Shown here one piece after another: positions 10,483 through 21,041 of a stretch of 64,000 nt of DNA. The position numbers and the translations under genes were made by a program. The stretch spans positions 605,043 to 669,042 of the forward strand of contig MNCI01035354.1 in NCBI GenBank assembly GCA_015680685.1. Direction: 5' to 3'. A model generated the notes under the pieces. It was given only the letters and a program-made list of their open reading frames with translations. It searched no databases and had not been told where the DNA came from. Origin of the DNA: Gnetum montanum (Eukaryota; Streptophyta; Gnetopsida; Gnetales; Gnetaceae). The first letter of the stretch is position 1, and every line of letters begins with the position of its first letter.

Positions 10483-13126
10483 TTAAAGTGCCTTTAGAAT
10501 GGCACGATGTGCACTGTACATTTTGGAGCGTGACTTTTGATAGTTGTGGCAGGCTTTAATTAACTTTGACATCTCTTCAAGAAAAAGAGATGGTGACATG
10601 GCCGCATCTTGAGATTCTAGAGTGTCTTCGATCAAGGGTGGTCGCTCTACTTTATGCTCATTTTCGTAAAGCATCACATCTTCAAAGAGATTGATCCTTT
10701 GGAACATCTGACATAAAGCAGATTCCCATCCATTCCATTCTAGCGAGGTGTTGAAATAATTACGTGTCAGCTGGTTTGCAAACAATTGCCTCTGGGTTAG
10801 AAAAATGTTATCCAAAACATGATGATGTTGTAGGTGTAACATCAACTTTACTTCAAGGCGACTCCAATGGAGATTATTCACCAAGCAATCAATTCAACTT
10901 GCCATATTCACAAAAAAATCCAGATTCGGATAGAGGCGTGAGACATTGCTTGTAGATTCTTGCAAAAAGCAAGACATGATATTTTGGCACCACATGGCAC
11001 ATCTTTCAAGCGTGTCCAAAGGCCATTCTATCCATTTGTCTGCTGGTCCTAACGGGCTGGCAGTGGTTTCTGATGACGGTGTTGAGATAATGACACTGCT
11101 CTGAACATGAAACTTTTGAGTTCTCTGGTGAGGGCATTTGGCAGCAAGTTGGTTTCTCTTGAAATTCTTTCTATTGAAAATTGATACTGGGAACAATAGG
11201 AATTGCCACCATGCGAACCTTTGGAGCTTGGGTGATGTTGTTATTCACCTCATCATGAGTGTAGCTAGGTTTGATGAATCTGTTTGAAGGATGAGCGGTT
11301 CTTCAATTAAATAAGCATGAAAATTTTTCAACCCCTTTGATTGCTGCTAAGATTTCCTTCTCTATTAGCCAGTAATTTAACTCATTTTTGGCAAAGCAGC
11401 CAGAAGCATAAAAACAAATTCTTTCATCATTCTTTGATACTCCTATTTTTAATAAAACTACGTCCCAAGCTTCATAGCCAGCATTGGTGTTTAGAATGAA
11501 TGGTCTATTAAACATAGGCTCTAATGGTGATAGGCGTTGGCATTCTGTTTTCAATTTCTTTACTTGATCTGTTGCCTCCTTGGTCCAATGAAATGACATT
11601 GAATTCTTACATTTTCAGATTTGAGTTGTTTTATCAAACAAATGTGGAATGTGTTTGGCAACATAATTCACACATCCTAGAAATCGCATGCACTGCTCCT
11701 TTGATTCCAATTGATTTGGAAAATTTGAAATCTTTTGAAGAACATAGGGCTGCTATGAATGTTTTCGTCTTTTATCACAACTTATAAAAATTCCACTTCT
11801 TTTTGACAAATCTGAAACTTTTTATGATCAGTTGATAGTCCAATGCCATGTTTTAAACATGTTTTTGCAAACTTCTTCAAATGCTCATAGTGTTCTTCAA
11901 TAGTATTTGAATATATAAGGAAGTCATCAATATAATTGACTACAAATTCATTCATCTTACCAAATACTAAATCCATTTTGCACCAAAACTGAGCAAGTGC
12001 ATTTTTTAGACCAAATGGCATGACTAGCCATTCATATAGACCTCCTGGTGTGCTAAATGTAGTTTTATGAATGTTGCATTCTACAATTTTGATTTGATGA
12101 TACCTTGACTTGTAGTCAAACTTGTTGAAGATCTTTCTGGATGCTACCCTTTGGATTAACTCTTCCTTGTTAGGTAAAGGCCATTTGACATCCATTGTGA
12201 CTGCATTGAGTGGAATGTAGTTTATCATCATCCTTGCTTTTCCTCTCTCAATTTCAGCATGATTTTTTATGATGAAGCATGCACATAAATAACTTGAATT
12301 TGAGGTTCTAACAAGTCTTTTGTTTACAAACTCAGCTACTTGATTTGCCACTTCTATTTAATCTTGCCTTTTCATAGGAATTGTTTTACTTTGTACAAGA
12401 ATTTGATGTATAATCAGAATATAAGCTACTGGACTATCTTTGGACCAAAATTCTAATGGATGCTGACAACAACATTTCTTTAATAATTCATGGAGTTCTT
12501 CAACAGCATTTAGTCTCATACCTTGACATTTTATCATCTTTTGAATTTGTTGATATTTGGATCTTTTTCCATCTTGGATGGCTTCATTCTTAAGAATTTT
12601 CTTAAGTGATGGATTGTCAATGTCGAATTTGGTTTGTTTGAATTGAGCTTTTCTTAGTTCTGGTGGTATTTTGGGGACTATAATCTTCTTATAACCTACT
12701 AACATTACAATCAAGTCTCTACCTACTGTGTAGGGAGAGAAATGGTCCATGAAATTTGCTCCTAACCCTATGTCCAATCCTCCATTGTTGATTTGCACAA
12801 AGTCTATTTTCCGCATGAGTGTTTCACTTATTTAGACAGGTATATCCAAAGAAAACTTGTTCAAATGTTGCATGCCATTCATTGTATCTATTCAAAACGG
12901 TCGAGCTGATTCAACCCAATTTTCCATAGCATTTTGATGGCCAAAGTTTAGGGTTGCTCCTATATCTATGAATGCTATAAATTTCCTTCATTTTACCTTG
13001 CCATCAACTGCAACTTTAATGGGAATGAGCAAGAGGGATGCCTTTGTGATTGTCTTTTTGATTTGATGCACGACTCCCTTTGGCAACTAAGATTTTAGCT
13101 TCTGATAGACACTTTTATCCTTGGGA
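10483..13126 (-). pseudogene. V2: viral protease, RT, RNase H and C-terminal region
   Basis: Minus-strand order: aspartic protease with a DIGA active-site motif near 12,954-12,975; a linker; RT (about 12,360-11,790) with GLYEWLVMPFGLKN and YIDD at 11,932-11,943; RNase H (11,599 to about 11,250) with LNTNAGYEAWD, where the first catalytic Asp of V3 appears as Asn; then a ~250-residue C-terminal region (WIEWPLDTLERC and others) ending at the stop at 10,483. Stops split the frame at several points, for example at 12,357 and between RT and RNase H. Left end is an inverted junction with V3 near 13,127. Confidence 0.75.
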
Positions 13127-16100
13127 ACAAGTTCCATTTTTTCTCTTAATAGAATGGAATGTGAATATGCATCAGAATTAGCGGCTCTTGTAGCTAAAAA
13201 TTTTGAAGAAAGGTTAGTTGTAACCTCTAAGTATTATCATTTGATGGGAACATCCTATGCTTCTACCCCAGAACTTTAGAATCTTGAAGAGTTTGTCCAA
13301 GTTCGTCCTCATGTTGCTTGTACCTAGAGTGCCCCACCTCAGTTGGAGAGTTTGCAGTTTAGCAAAGATAAAGGCAAAGGTATCCTAATTGAAGATAGGG
13401 ATAAAGGCAAAGCTATCATGGTTAAAGAAACTAGTGAAATTGAGAAATTTCAGTTTCCTACTTGTGATTTAAATGGTGTTCCAGAATGGCCTAAAGATTG
13501 GTTGATGGATGATGATGACACTCCTTTCAAGGATGAAGATGCTAAGATTATTGAGGCTTTAGGAAGTGGTGAAAAGAATACACAGGTTGAATGATCAAAA
13601 CCTGTGTTTGACCAAGAGTCTGTTGAAAGAAGTGTGGCTAGCTACAATGCTTATGGTTGGTTTTATAGATGGGCTCTGTTAGAAGAAGATTGAGAAATCC
13701 AAGATGAATTTGAACATGTAGACTGGGATGCTCACAGAGCATTCATGCTTAGAGCAAGGTTTGAAAATGTCAACTCCTAGACAATAGAAGAAATGACAGA
13801 AGATCAAAAGGTTGTGATCCCTTTTCATGAAGCAATTATGAGCAAGAAGTCATTTGTGGCCTTGGACAAAAAGTTGTAGTTTCCTGAACTGCCAAAAGAA
13901 GTAATTTATAATTTTTCTAATGGTTTCTTTGCTAGATGGACTACATTAGTAAAGTAGTCCAAAGCAATCCTTGACATCAAGGGAGCTAGAATACATCCAA
14001 TTTTCTTGCCATTCTTCGTTGATGAAGAAATATCCAAGTGGAAGTCGTAGGGATATCACCATGTCCACATTAGATATATTGATATCTTGGTAAGTCCTAA
14101 ATTCAACTATGATCTGAATGTTGAATTTACAATAGATTTGTTAGCCAATCTAAGGCTTCAAGATAATTTATTGCTAAGTCAAAGGAAGTTGTATAGATTG
14201 GAAGATTTTGAACAATACAGTGCTGAAATTTAAAAGGAAGTGTGTAGGCTTGCTTTACATAGAGATCCACTCATAGCATATATATATCTTGGTTCCCTTC
14301 CTAAGAAATTAGGACTTTGTGTTGCATAAGACCGTTCAAAGTGGATTAAATCTATTTCTAATGTATTTTGTGGATGTGATACATATGGCCTGACAAGAAT
14401 TACAACATGCTTGTCTACATATTGGATTGACAAAACTGATCCCGTCTGCAGAAGCCTGTGCAAACTTAGATGGTATGGTAGACCATTTTGGGAACAAGCC
14501 ACAAAAGCCATACAAATCAAAGCCTAGAAGAAATAAGCTACAAGGAGAAATAGAAGCAGAAGATCTTATCCTGTTAAACCCAGAAAATTCAGGCCAAATA
14601 AATATATGACAAGGAGAAGAGGACCCAGAAAATCTACAAGATCAGTTTGTTGCTATAACTGTAGAGAGAAAGGACATTATGCATATGAATGTTTGAAGAA
14701 ATCTAATAAAACATCGGCCAAGGTCAAAGCATTCTTCAAAGAATATGACGATGACTGGGAAACAATAGAAAGTGCAGAACAATTAGAGGAATGTTTAAGG
14801 AATGATGAAAAGATCTAAAGGCTACAATTTGTTGATGATTCTGATTAGAATCCTCAGCATCTGATGAAGAAGTCATCTCTCTAAAGATGGATAAAGGTGG
14901 ATGGATTACTGAGTAAAGTGAAAGTTGGAATACAGAAGAATTAGAAGAACTGGAAAAATTTATGGGAGAAAAAGAAAATGAAGATGAAGATGAAGAAGAT
15001 CAGTTCTCCTTTACAATTGCCAGCATCGCCCATAGTTTTATTAACCCTTTTTCTATGCAGGTTTAAAGCGAGGCTGGTCCTAGTGGAATGCAAGCAGATG
15101 ATAAAGACGAGCAAACCTTAGCATTTTTTTCAGAGCATTTAGCTCTCTTATTAGAAGATGATTCAACAACTGATGAAAACTTTTTCTCAGATTCATCTCT
15201 AGTAACCTCAAGAGTCCCAAGCCAATTCCTGATCACTCCGTATGAAAAGAAATTCAAGCCTTAGTATCATCCCAAGGATAGAAGTGTCTATTAGAAGCCA
15301 AAATCTCAGTTGCCAAAGGGAGTTATGCATCAAATCAAAAAGACCATTTCAGAGGTATTCCTCTTGCTCATTCCCATTAAAGTTGCAGTTGATGGCAAGG
15401 TAAAATGGAGGAAATTTATAGCATTCATAGATATAGAAGCAACCCTAAACTTTGGCCATTATAATGTTATGTAAAATTGGGGTGAATTAGCTTGACCCTT
15501 TCGAATAGATACAAGGAATGGCATGCAACATTTGAACAAGTTTGCTTTAGATAAACCTATCCAAATAAGTGAAATACTCATAGGGGAAACAGACTTTGTG
15601 CAAATTAGTAATGGAGGATTTGACATAGGGTTAGGAGCAAATTTGATGGACCATTTCTCTCCCTACACAGTAGGTAGAGACTTGATTGTAATGTCAGTAG
15701 GTAATAAGAGGATTACAATCCCCAAAATTCTAGCAGAATTAGGAAAAGCTTAGTTTGAACAAATCAGATTCTACATTGACAATCCATCATTTAAGAAAAT
15801 TCTCAAGAATGAAGCCATCCAAGATGGAAAAAGATCCAAATATCAACAAGTTCAAAAGATGTTGAAATGCCAAGGTACGAGACTAAATCTTGGTGAAGAA
15901 CTCCATGCATTGTTAAAAAATGTCATTATCAGCATCCATTACAATTTTGGTCCAAAGATAGTTCAATAGCTTATATTCTGACTATACATCCAATTCTTGT
16001 ACAAAGTAAAACAATTTCTATGAAAAGGCAAGATGAAATAGAAGTGGCAAATCAAGTAGCTGAGTTTGTTAAAAAAGGACTTGTTAGACCTTCAAATTCA

Positions 16101-16729
16101 AGTTATTCATGTGTATGCTTCATCGTCAAAAATCATGTTGAAATCAAGAGAGGTAAGGCAAGGATGGTGATAAACTACATTCCACTCAATGCAGTCACAT
16201 TGGATGTCAAATGGCCTTTGCCTAACAAGGGAGAGTTAATCTAGAGGGTAGCATCTAGGAAGATCTTCGACAAGTTTGACTGCAAGTTAGGGTATCATCA
16301 AATCAAAAGTGCAGAATGCAACAGTCATAAAACTGCATTCAGCACACCAGGAGGTCTATATGAATTGCTGGTCATGTCATTTGATCTAAAAAATACACCT
16401 GCTTAGTTCTAGTGTAGAATGGATTTAGTATTTGGTAAGATGAATGATTTTGTAGCCAATTATGTTGATGACTTTCTTATATATTCAAATATTGTCGAAG
16501 AACACTATGAGCACTTGAAGAAGTTTGTAGAAACATGTTTAAAACATGGCATTGGACTATCATATGATCCTAAAAGGTCTCAGATTTGTCAAAAAGAAGT
16601 GAAATTTTTAGGAGTTGTGATAAAAGACAAAGATTCACATGCAGCCCCATGTTCTTCAAAAGATTTCAAATTTTCCTAATCAATTGGAATCAAAGGAGTA
16701 GTGCATGTGGTTTCAAGGATGTGTGAATT
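13127..16729 (+). pseudogene. V3 (5' part): coat-protein-like region, CCHC finger, protease and RT
   Basis: The longest viral segment, plus strand. The N-terminal part (13,150-14,600) is acidic then increasingly basic, with an Arg/Lys-rich patch just before a CX2CX4HX4C finger (CYNCREKGHYAYEC, 14,651-14,692), the hallmark of the caulimovirid coat protein. An acidic region follows, then a protease whose active-site box is altered to DIEA (15,430-15,441; V2 has DIGA), then RT (16,020-16,680) with YVDD at 16,461-16,472. Numerous stops (e.g. 13,594, 14,817, 15,753) and small shifts break it. LINE B interrupts it after 16,729 and viral sequence resumes at 19,342. Confidence 0.75.
16716..16729. repeat. 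Target-site duplication of LINE B, left copy
   Basis: AGGATGTGTGAATT here is repeated exactly at 19,328-19,341. The uninterrupted viral copy V2 has a single version of the same sequence (minus strand, near 11,675), confirming an insertion into viral DNA. Confidence 0.9.
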
Positions 16730-16919
16730 TTTTTTTTCGAGAAAGAGGTCGGGATTATATTAAAGGAGCAAAAATATGTTACAAAGATTACATGCAATTA
16801 CAAATGGTGGGCCACCAGGAGAGGCCCCACCGAGAGGGGGGGCCCCCGGGCCCCAGAAACCGCGAGCAAGACAGACAAAACAGCCAGTCAGAGCAGAGAA
16901 AACCAAGAGAGGTCAAAAC

Positions 16920-17832
16920 NNNNNNNNNNNNNNNNNNNNNNNNNNNNNNNNNNNNNNNNNNNNNNNNNNNNNNNNNNNNNNNNNNNNNNNNNNNNNNNNN
17001 NNNNNNNNNNNNNNNNNNNNNNNNNNNNNNNNNNNNNNNNNNNNNNNNNNNNNNNNNNNNNNNNNNNNNNNNNNNNNNNNNNNNNNNNNNNNNNNNNNNN
17101 NNNNNNNNNNNNNNNNNNNNNNNNNNNNNNNNNNNNNNNNNNNNNNNNNNNNNNNNNNNNNNNNNNNNNNNNNNNNNNNNNNNNNNNNNNNNNNNNNNNN
17201 NNNNNNNNNNNNNNNNNNNNNNNNNNNNNNNNNNNNNNNNNNNNNNNNNNNNNNNNNNNNNNNNNNNNNNNNNNNNNNNNNNNNNNNNNNNNNNNNNNNN
17301 NNNNNNNNNNNNNNNNNNNNNNNNNNNNNNNNNNNNNNNNNNNNNNNNNNNNNNNNNNNNNNNNNNNNNNNNNNNNNNNNNNNNNNNNNNNNNNNNNNNN
17401 NNNNNNNNNNNNNNNNNNNNNNNNNNNNNNNNNNNNNNNNNNNNNNNNNNNNNNNNNNNNNNNNNNNNNNNNNNNNNNNNNNNNNNNNNNNNNNNNNNNN
17501 NNNNNNNNNNNNNNNNNNNNNNNNNNNNNNNNNNNNNNNNNNNNNNNNNNNNNNNNNNNNNNNNNNNNNNNNNNNNNNNNNNNNNNNNNNNNNNNNNNNN
17601 NNNNNNNNNNNNNNNNNNNNNNNNNNNNNNNNNNNNNNNNNNNNNNNNNNNNNNNNNNNNNNNNNNNNNNNNNNNNNNNNNNNNNNNNNNNNNNNNNNNN
17701 NNNNNNNNNNNNNNNNNNNNNNNNNNNNNNNNNNNNNNNNNNNNNNNNNNNNNNNNNNNNNNNNNNNNNNNNNNNNNNNNNNNNNNNNNNNNNNNNNNNN
17801 NNNNNNNNNNNNNNNNNNNNNNNNNNNNNNNN
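16920..17832. other. Assembly gap (913 N)
   Basis: Unresolved bases inside LINE B, between its 3' untranslated part and the end of the J-like module. Long open frames crossing this gap are artefacts of the N run. Confidence 1.
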
Positions 17833-18999
17833 CCCCCCCACCAGGGACAACTCCCTACGGGTGAGTCGGAAACCGTCGACAGGCGCAGTTGGGGCGCTCC
17901 AGCGCATGGAGGATATCGAGGGTGTTCCGATGATCCTCCGTATCCACGAAATTAGCCGCTTGTTGGATGCCCTGCATAAGCGATTCGCGTCTTCCCCTGT
18001 CCTCCTGCGAACACCCGGCATTAGGGTGGTACCGCGCAGAGGTCCGGCGGATGTGCCGCCTGAGCTCCGCCTAGGAGCACTCGCAGCTAATGCCCAAAAC
18101 AAAGTATGGGCATCGCCCCTCCCGCAGCCACTGCCAGGCATTATGCCCGTGGGCGCGGTCCAGCTGTTTCTGCCGCTGGGCTTCTTCCGCCTGGAGTCGC
18201 TCCTGCTCCGCCCGCTCCTCCAGCTCATGCCTTCTCTGGGCCTCTGCCTCATGCGTGAGCTCCTCCCGAACCTAGGCCCTGATTTCATCGGTGAGGCGGG
18301 CCCGGGTGGCCTCAGCAAGGAGCTCCTGCTGCCTGACCCGCTCCAGCTCGCGCTCGGTGACCTGGGCCTCAATGTTGGCCCGGGCCCGCGCGAGGGCCTC
18401 ATTCCACTTGGCCTCCCACTCTTCCCGCACCTCGTCCGCCGCGCGTTGCGTAGCCTGCTGAAGCTCCTCCTCCCAGTTCCGTCGACCCGACGTCTCCGAC
18501 GGGGGGGAAGGCAAGCGCTCGGGGGAGCGCCGTGCCTGCGTGGTCCTCTGCCTCCATGGAACCTGGGAACCCCAGCTGGGCCAACCACCCCCCGCCCCAA
18601 GCACCCCCTCAGCCAGCGGCCTAGCCGAGGGGGAGCACCCCGAACTGCCCCCCTGCGGGGGGGGGGGGGGGCAAGGGGGGGGCAGGGGGCAGCCCCCCAC
18701 CAGAGCGCCAAGATTAGACCAGAGTGCTGGCCGTGCCGTTTGAGTCTAAGCGTCGCTTTAAAGAAGTGGGGGAGGTTGAGGGGGGTGCCCAACTTGAGGC
18801 AACGCAGGAACGCAAAGTGAAGGCCCTGCAACTTAGAAGCGTTGCCAGACTGAACGAAGTAGCGCTCAATCAGATCAGTTCCCCTGGCCCATAAGCGCGG
18901 CAAAGAGGACCTGGGGACCTGGCGACTCTGGGTCCGGGGGACGGGCCCAGCAAAAAACAGCTCCGCGTCCTCTAACCCTCGGGTAGAGGGCAACGGAAC
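17833..18999 (-). pseudogene. LINE B ORF2 C-terminal extension: ERYFVQSGN block, coiled coil, J-like module
   Basis: Minus strand from about 18,999: VVPLPSTRGLEDAELFF, then LIERYFVQSGNASKLQG and HFAFLRCLKLG, ending HSGLILALWW (about 18,700). A Pro/Gly-rich linker follows; a G run at 18,655-18,671 shifts the frame. Next is a ~110-residue Glu/Arg/Ala/Gln-rich coiled coil (about 18,490-18,140, e.g. REEWEAKWNEALARARANIE) and then the J-domain-like module at 17,915-18,112. One TAG lies in the coil (near 18,270) and one in the module (18,071-18,073); the C copy has Trp at that codon, so the latter is a G-to-A type change. The blocks align with LINEs C and D. Function is unknown. Confidence 0.7.
17915..18112 (-). 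other. J-domain-like module in LINE B
   Basis: Sixty-six codons that fit the DnaJ pattern: CPYFVLGI where J-domains have YYxxLGV; 21 residues between the LG glycine and the following HP, the same as in DnaJ; helix-II-like ELRRHIRRTSARYHPN; and a helix-III-like tail IQQAANFVDTEDHRNTLD matching the IxxAYxxLSDxxxRxxYD pattern. The HPD motif needed to stimulate Hsp70 ATPase reads HPN. LINE C has the same 66 codons without indels and about 20 of 66 residues identical. J-domain membership is inference from motif spacing, not from a profile search. Confidence 0.5.
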
Positions 19000-19335
19000 A
19001 ACGCCGTTTTTCAACAGCAGCAGCGCCCCCCTCCGACGCGTTTGGTCTCCCAGGCGGCCGCGGCGTGGAGAGAAATCGAGGCTACCATGGGACAGAGGCC
19101 CACTTTTGAGCCGGACTGCGCAGTTTTTCAGGATAACGAGACGCTTTGGCGGCTAGTGACCCAGTGCGGCTGGTCAGAACCGCTGCAGCGGCTGGTGGGG
19201 GACCCTGACCTGGCGGATGACGCGTTTTTCTCCAACTGGGTCAACGACCGTACTTTCTTTCACGGGCGCGAAATCTGGATCACCGAATCCTCGATTGCCA
19301 GCTGTCTGGGGACCCCGATCGCTAGGGAGGATGTG
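19000..19335 (+). pseudogene. LINE B inverted 5' segment: ORF2 extension block 1
   Basis: Plus-strand coding beginning near 19,005 (VFQQQQRPPPT, matching VFQGQQLPTVP of LINE A), then AAAAWREIEATMG, ETLWRLVTQCGWSEPLQRL, DDAFFSNWVNDRTFFHGR and ITESSIASCLGTPIARED, ending at the target duplication. In LINE D the equivalent region continues on the same strand into the ERYF block; here the two are in opposite orientation. The frame is uninterrupted. The part with NW..D..FFHGREIWITESSIA faintly resembles plant retrotransposon-associated domains of unknown function, which I cannot confirm. Confidence 0.75.
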
Positions 19336-19341
19336 TGAATT
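19328..19341. repeat. Target-site duplication of LINE B, right copy
   Basis: Exact repeat of 16,716-16,729. The first 8 bases (AGGATGTG) also overlap the coding end of the inverted LINE segment, consistent with microhomology-primed second-strand synthesis. Confidence 0.9.
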
Positions 19342-20466
19342 ATGTTGTCAAACACATTCCACATTTGTCTGATAAAACAACTCAAATCTAAAAATGTAAG
19401 AATTCAATGTTGTTTCATTGGACCAAGGAGGCAACAGATCAAGTAAAGAAATTGAAAAGAGAATGCCAACGCCTACCACCATTAGAGCTTATGTTTAATG
19501 GACCATTCATTCTGAACATCGATGCTAGCTATAAAGCTTGGGATGCAATTTTATTAAAAATAGGAGTATCAAAGAATGATGAAAGAATTTGTTCTTATGC
19601 TTCTGGCTGCTTTGCCAAAAATGAGTTAAATTATTGGCCAGCAAAGAAGGAAATCTTAGTAGCAATTAAAGGGTTTGAAAATTTTCATGTTTATTTAATT
19701 GAAGAACCGTTCATCCTTCGAACAGATTCATCAAACCTAGCTACACTCATGGTGAGGCGAATAACAACATCACCCAAGCTCCAAAGGTTTGCATGGTGGC
19801 AATTCCTATGGTCCCAATATGAATTTTCAATAGAAAGAATTTCAAGAGAAACCAACTTGTTGCCAAATGCCCTCACTAGAGAACTCAAAAGTTTCATGTT
19901 TAGAGTAGTGCCGTTATCTCCAACATCGTCGTTAGAAACCATTGCTAGCCCTTTAGGACTAGTAGATGAATGGATAGAATGGCCTTTGGACACACTTGAA
20001 AGATGTGTCATGTGGTGCAAAAAAAGCATGTCTTGTTTTCCACAAGAATCTACAAGCAGTGTCTCATGCCTCTATCCTAATCTGGATTTTTTGTGAATAT
20101 GGTAGGTCGAATTGATTGTTGTGTGAATAATCTCTGTTGGAGTTGTCTCGAAATAAAGTTGATGTTACACTTGCAATGTCATCATCTTTTAGATAACATT
20201 TTGCTAACCCAGAGGTAATTCTTTGCAAACCAGTTGGCACGTAATTGTTTAAACACCTTGCTAGAATGGAATGGATGGGAATATGCTTTATGTTAGACGT
20301 TCTAAAGGATCAATCTCTTTGAAGATGTGACACTCTACGAAAATGAGCATAAAGTAGAATGACCGCCCTTGATCGATGACACTCTAGAATCTCAAGATGT
20401 GGCCACATCACCGTCTCTTTTGCTTGAAGAGATGTCAAAGTTAATTAAACCCTGCCATGATTGTCA
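19342..20466 (+). pseudogene. V3 (3' part): viral RNase H and C-terminal region
   Basis: Viral sequence resumes after LINE B. From 19,407 an uninterrupted 229-codon frame carries RNase H with LNIDASYKAWD, the KEILVAIKG helix with its conserved Glu, and a later LRTDSSNL, giving the expected D-E-D set. A C-terminal region (WIEWPLDTLERC) reaches a stop near 20,096. Downstream to about 20,466 is degraded sequence equivalent to the end of the V2 polyprotein. The segment ends at an inverted junction with V4. Confidence 0.75.
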
Positions 20467-21041
20467 AATGTCACATGCCATTCATTGTATCTATTCTGAA
20501 GGGTCAAGTTGATTCAACCCAATTTTCCATAACATTCTGATGGCCAAAGTTCTCATGTATCTATGAATGCTGTAAATTACCTCCATTTTACCTTGCCATC
20601 AATTGCAACTTTAATGGGAATGAGCAAGAGGGATACCTCTGAGATTGTCTTTTTGATTTGATGCATAACTCCCTTTGGCAATTGAGATTTTTGCTTCTGA
20701 TAGACACTTTTATCCTTGGGATGATACTAAGGCTTGAATTTCTTTTCATATAGAGTGATTAGGAATTGGCTTGGGACTCTTGAGGTTACTGGAGTTGAAT
20801 TTGAGAAAAAGCTTTCATTAGTTGTTGAATCATCTTTTGATAAGAGAGCTAGATGCTTTGAGCAAAATGCTGAGGTTTGCTCATCTTCATCATCTGCTTG
20901 CATTCCACTGGGACCAGCCTTGCTTGAAACCTGCATAGAAAAAGGGTTAATAAAACTATGGGCGGTACTGGCAGCTGCAGAGGAGAACTGATCTTCTTCA
21001 TCTTCATTTTCTTTTTCTCTCATAAATTTTTCCAGTTCTGC
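20467..21041 (-). pseudogene. V4: viral acidic linker and protease fragment
   Basis: Minus-strand 112-codon frame at 20,727-21,065, rich in Glu/Asp/Ser, equivalent to 14,930-15,260 of V3. It is followed by the pre-protease and protease region with stops down to about 20,470. The junction with V3 shows only a few bases of possible overlap. The last frame's first codons run into the right 146-bp host duplication, so its ATG is not viral. Confidence 0.7.

Larger units (their letters stand above)
16730..19327 (-). mobile_element. LINE B, 5'-inverted (twin-primed) insertion inside the viral V3 segment
   Basis: The element starts at its left with a T run (poly(A) on the minus strand) and the family 3' tail (minus TTAATATAATCCCGACCTC then TTTCTCG and A's). 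It continues as minus-strand ORF2 extension coding up to about 19,000, then switches to plus-strand coding of the immediately preceding ORF2 part up to 19,327. Exact 14-bp target duplications flank it. A 913-base assembly gap lies inside. GC and CpG content is high relative to LINEs A, C and D. The 5' inversion with flanking duplication is the known product of twin priming in L1 elements. Confidence 0.85.
8999..21041. mobile_element. Endogenous caulimovirid (pararetrovirus) block, rearranged, with nested LINE B
   Basis: Four fragments of the same DNA-virus-like genome lie in the order V1(-), V2(-), V3(+), V4(-). They carry a CCHC coat-protein-like region, aspartic protease, reverse transcriptase, RNase H and a C-terminal region, the pol order of Caulimoviridae. 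V1 and V2 are joined head to tail through a promoter-like region, as expected from a circular or concatemeric genome. V2/V3 and V3/V4 are inverted junctions at about 13,127 and 20,470. Every coding part has stops, so this is a relic. No integrase domain or LTRs were seen, which argues against a Ty3 element. The genus is not assigned. Confidence 0.8.

Noticed and set aside
16888-19014. A 708-codon minus-strand frame, and long plus-strand frames, across LINE B
   Set aside because: Most of the length is the 913-base N gap. Only the right part (ERYFVQSGN block) is homologous coding; the rest is out-of-frame translation of the coiled-coil region.
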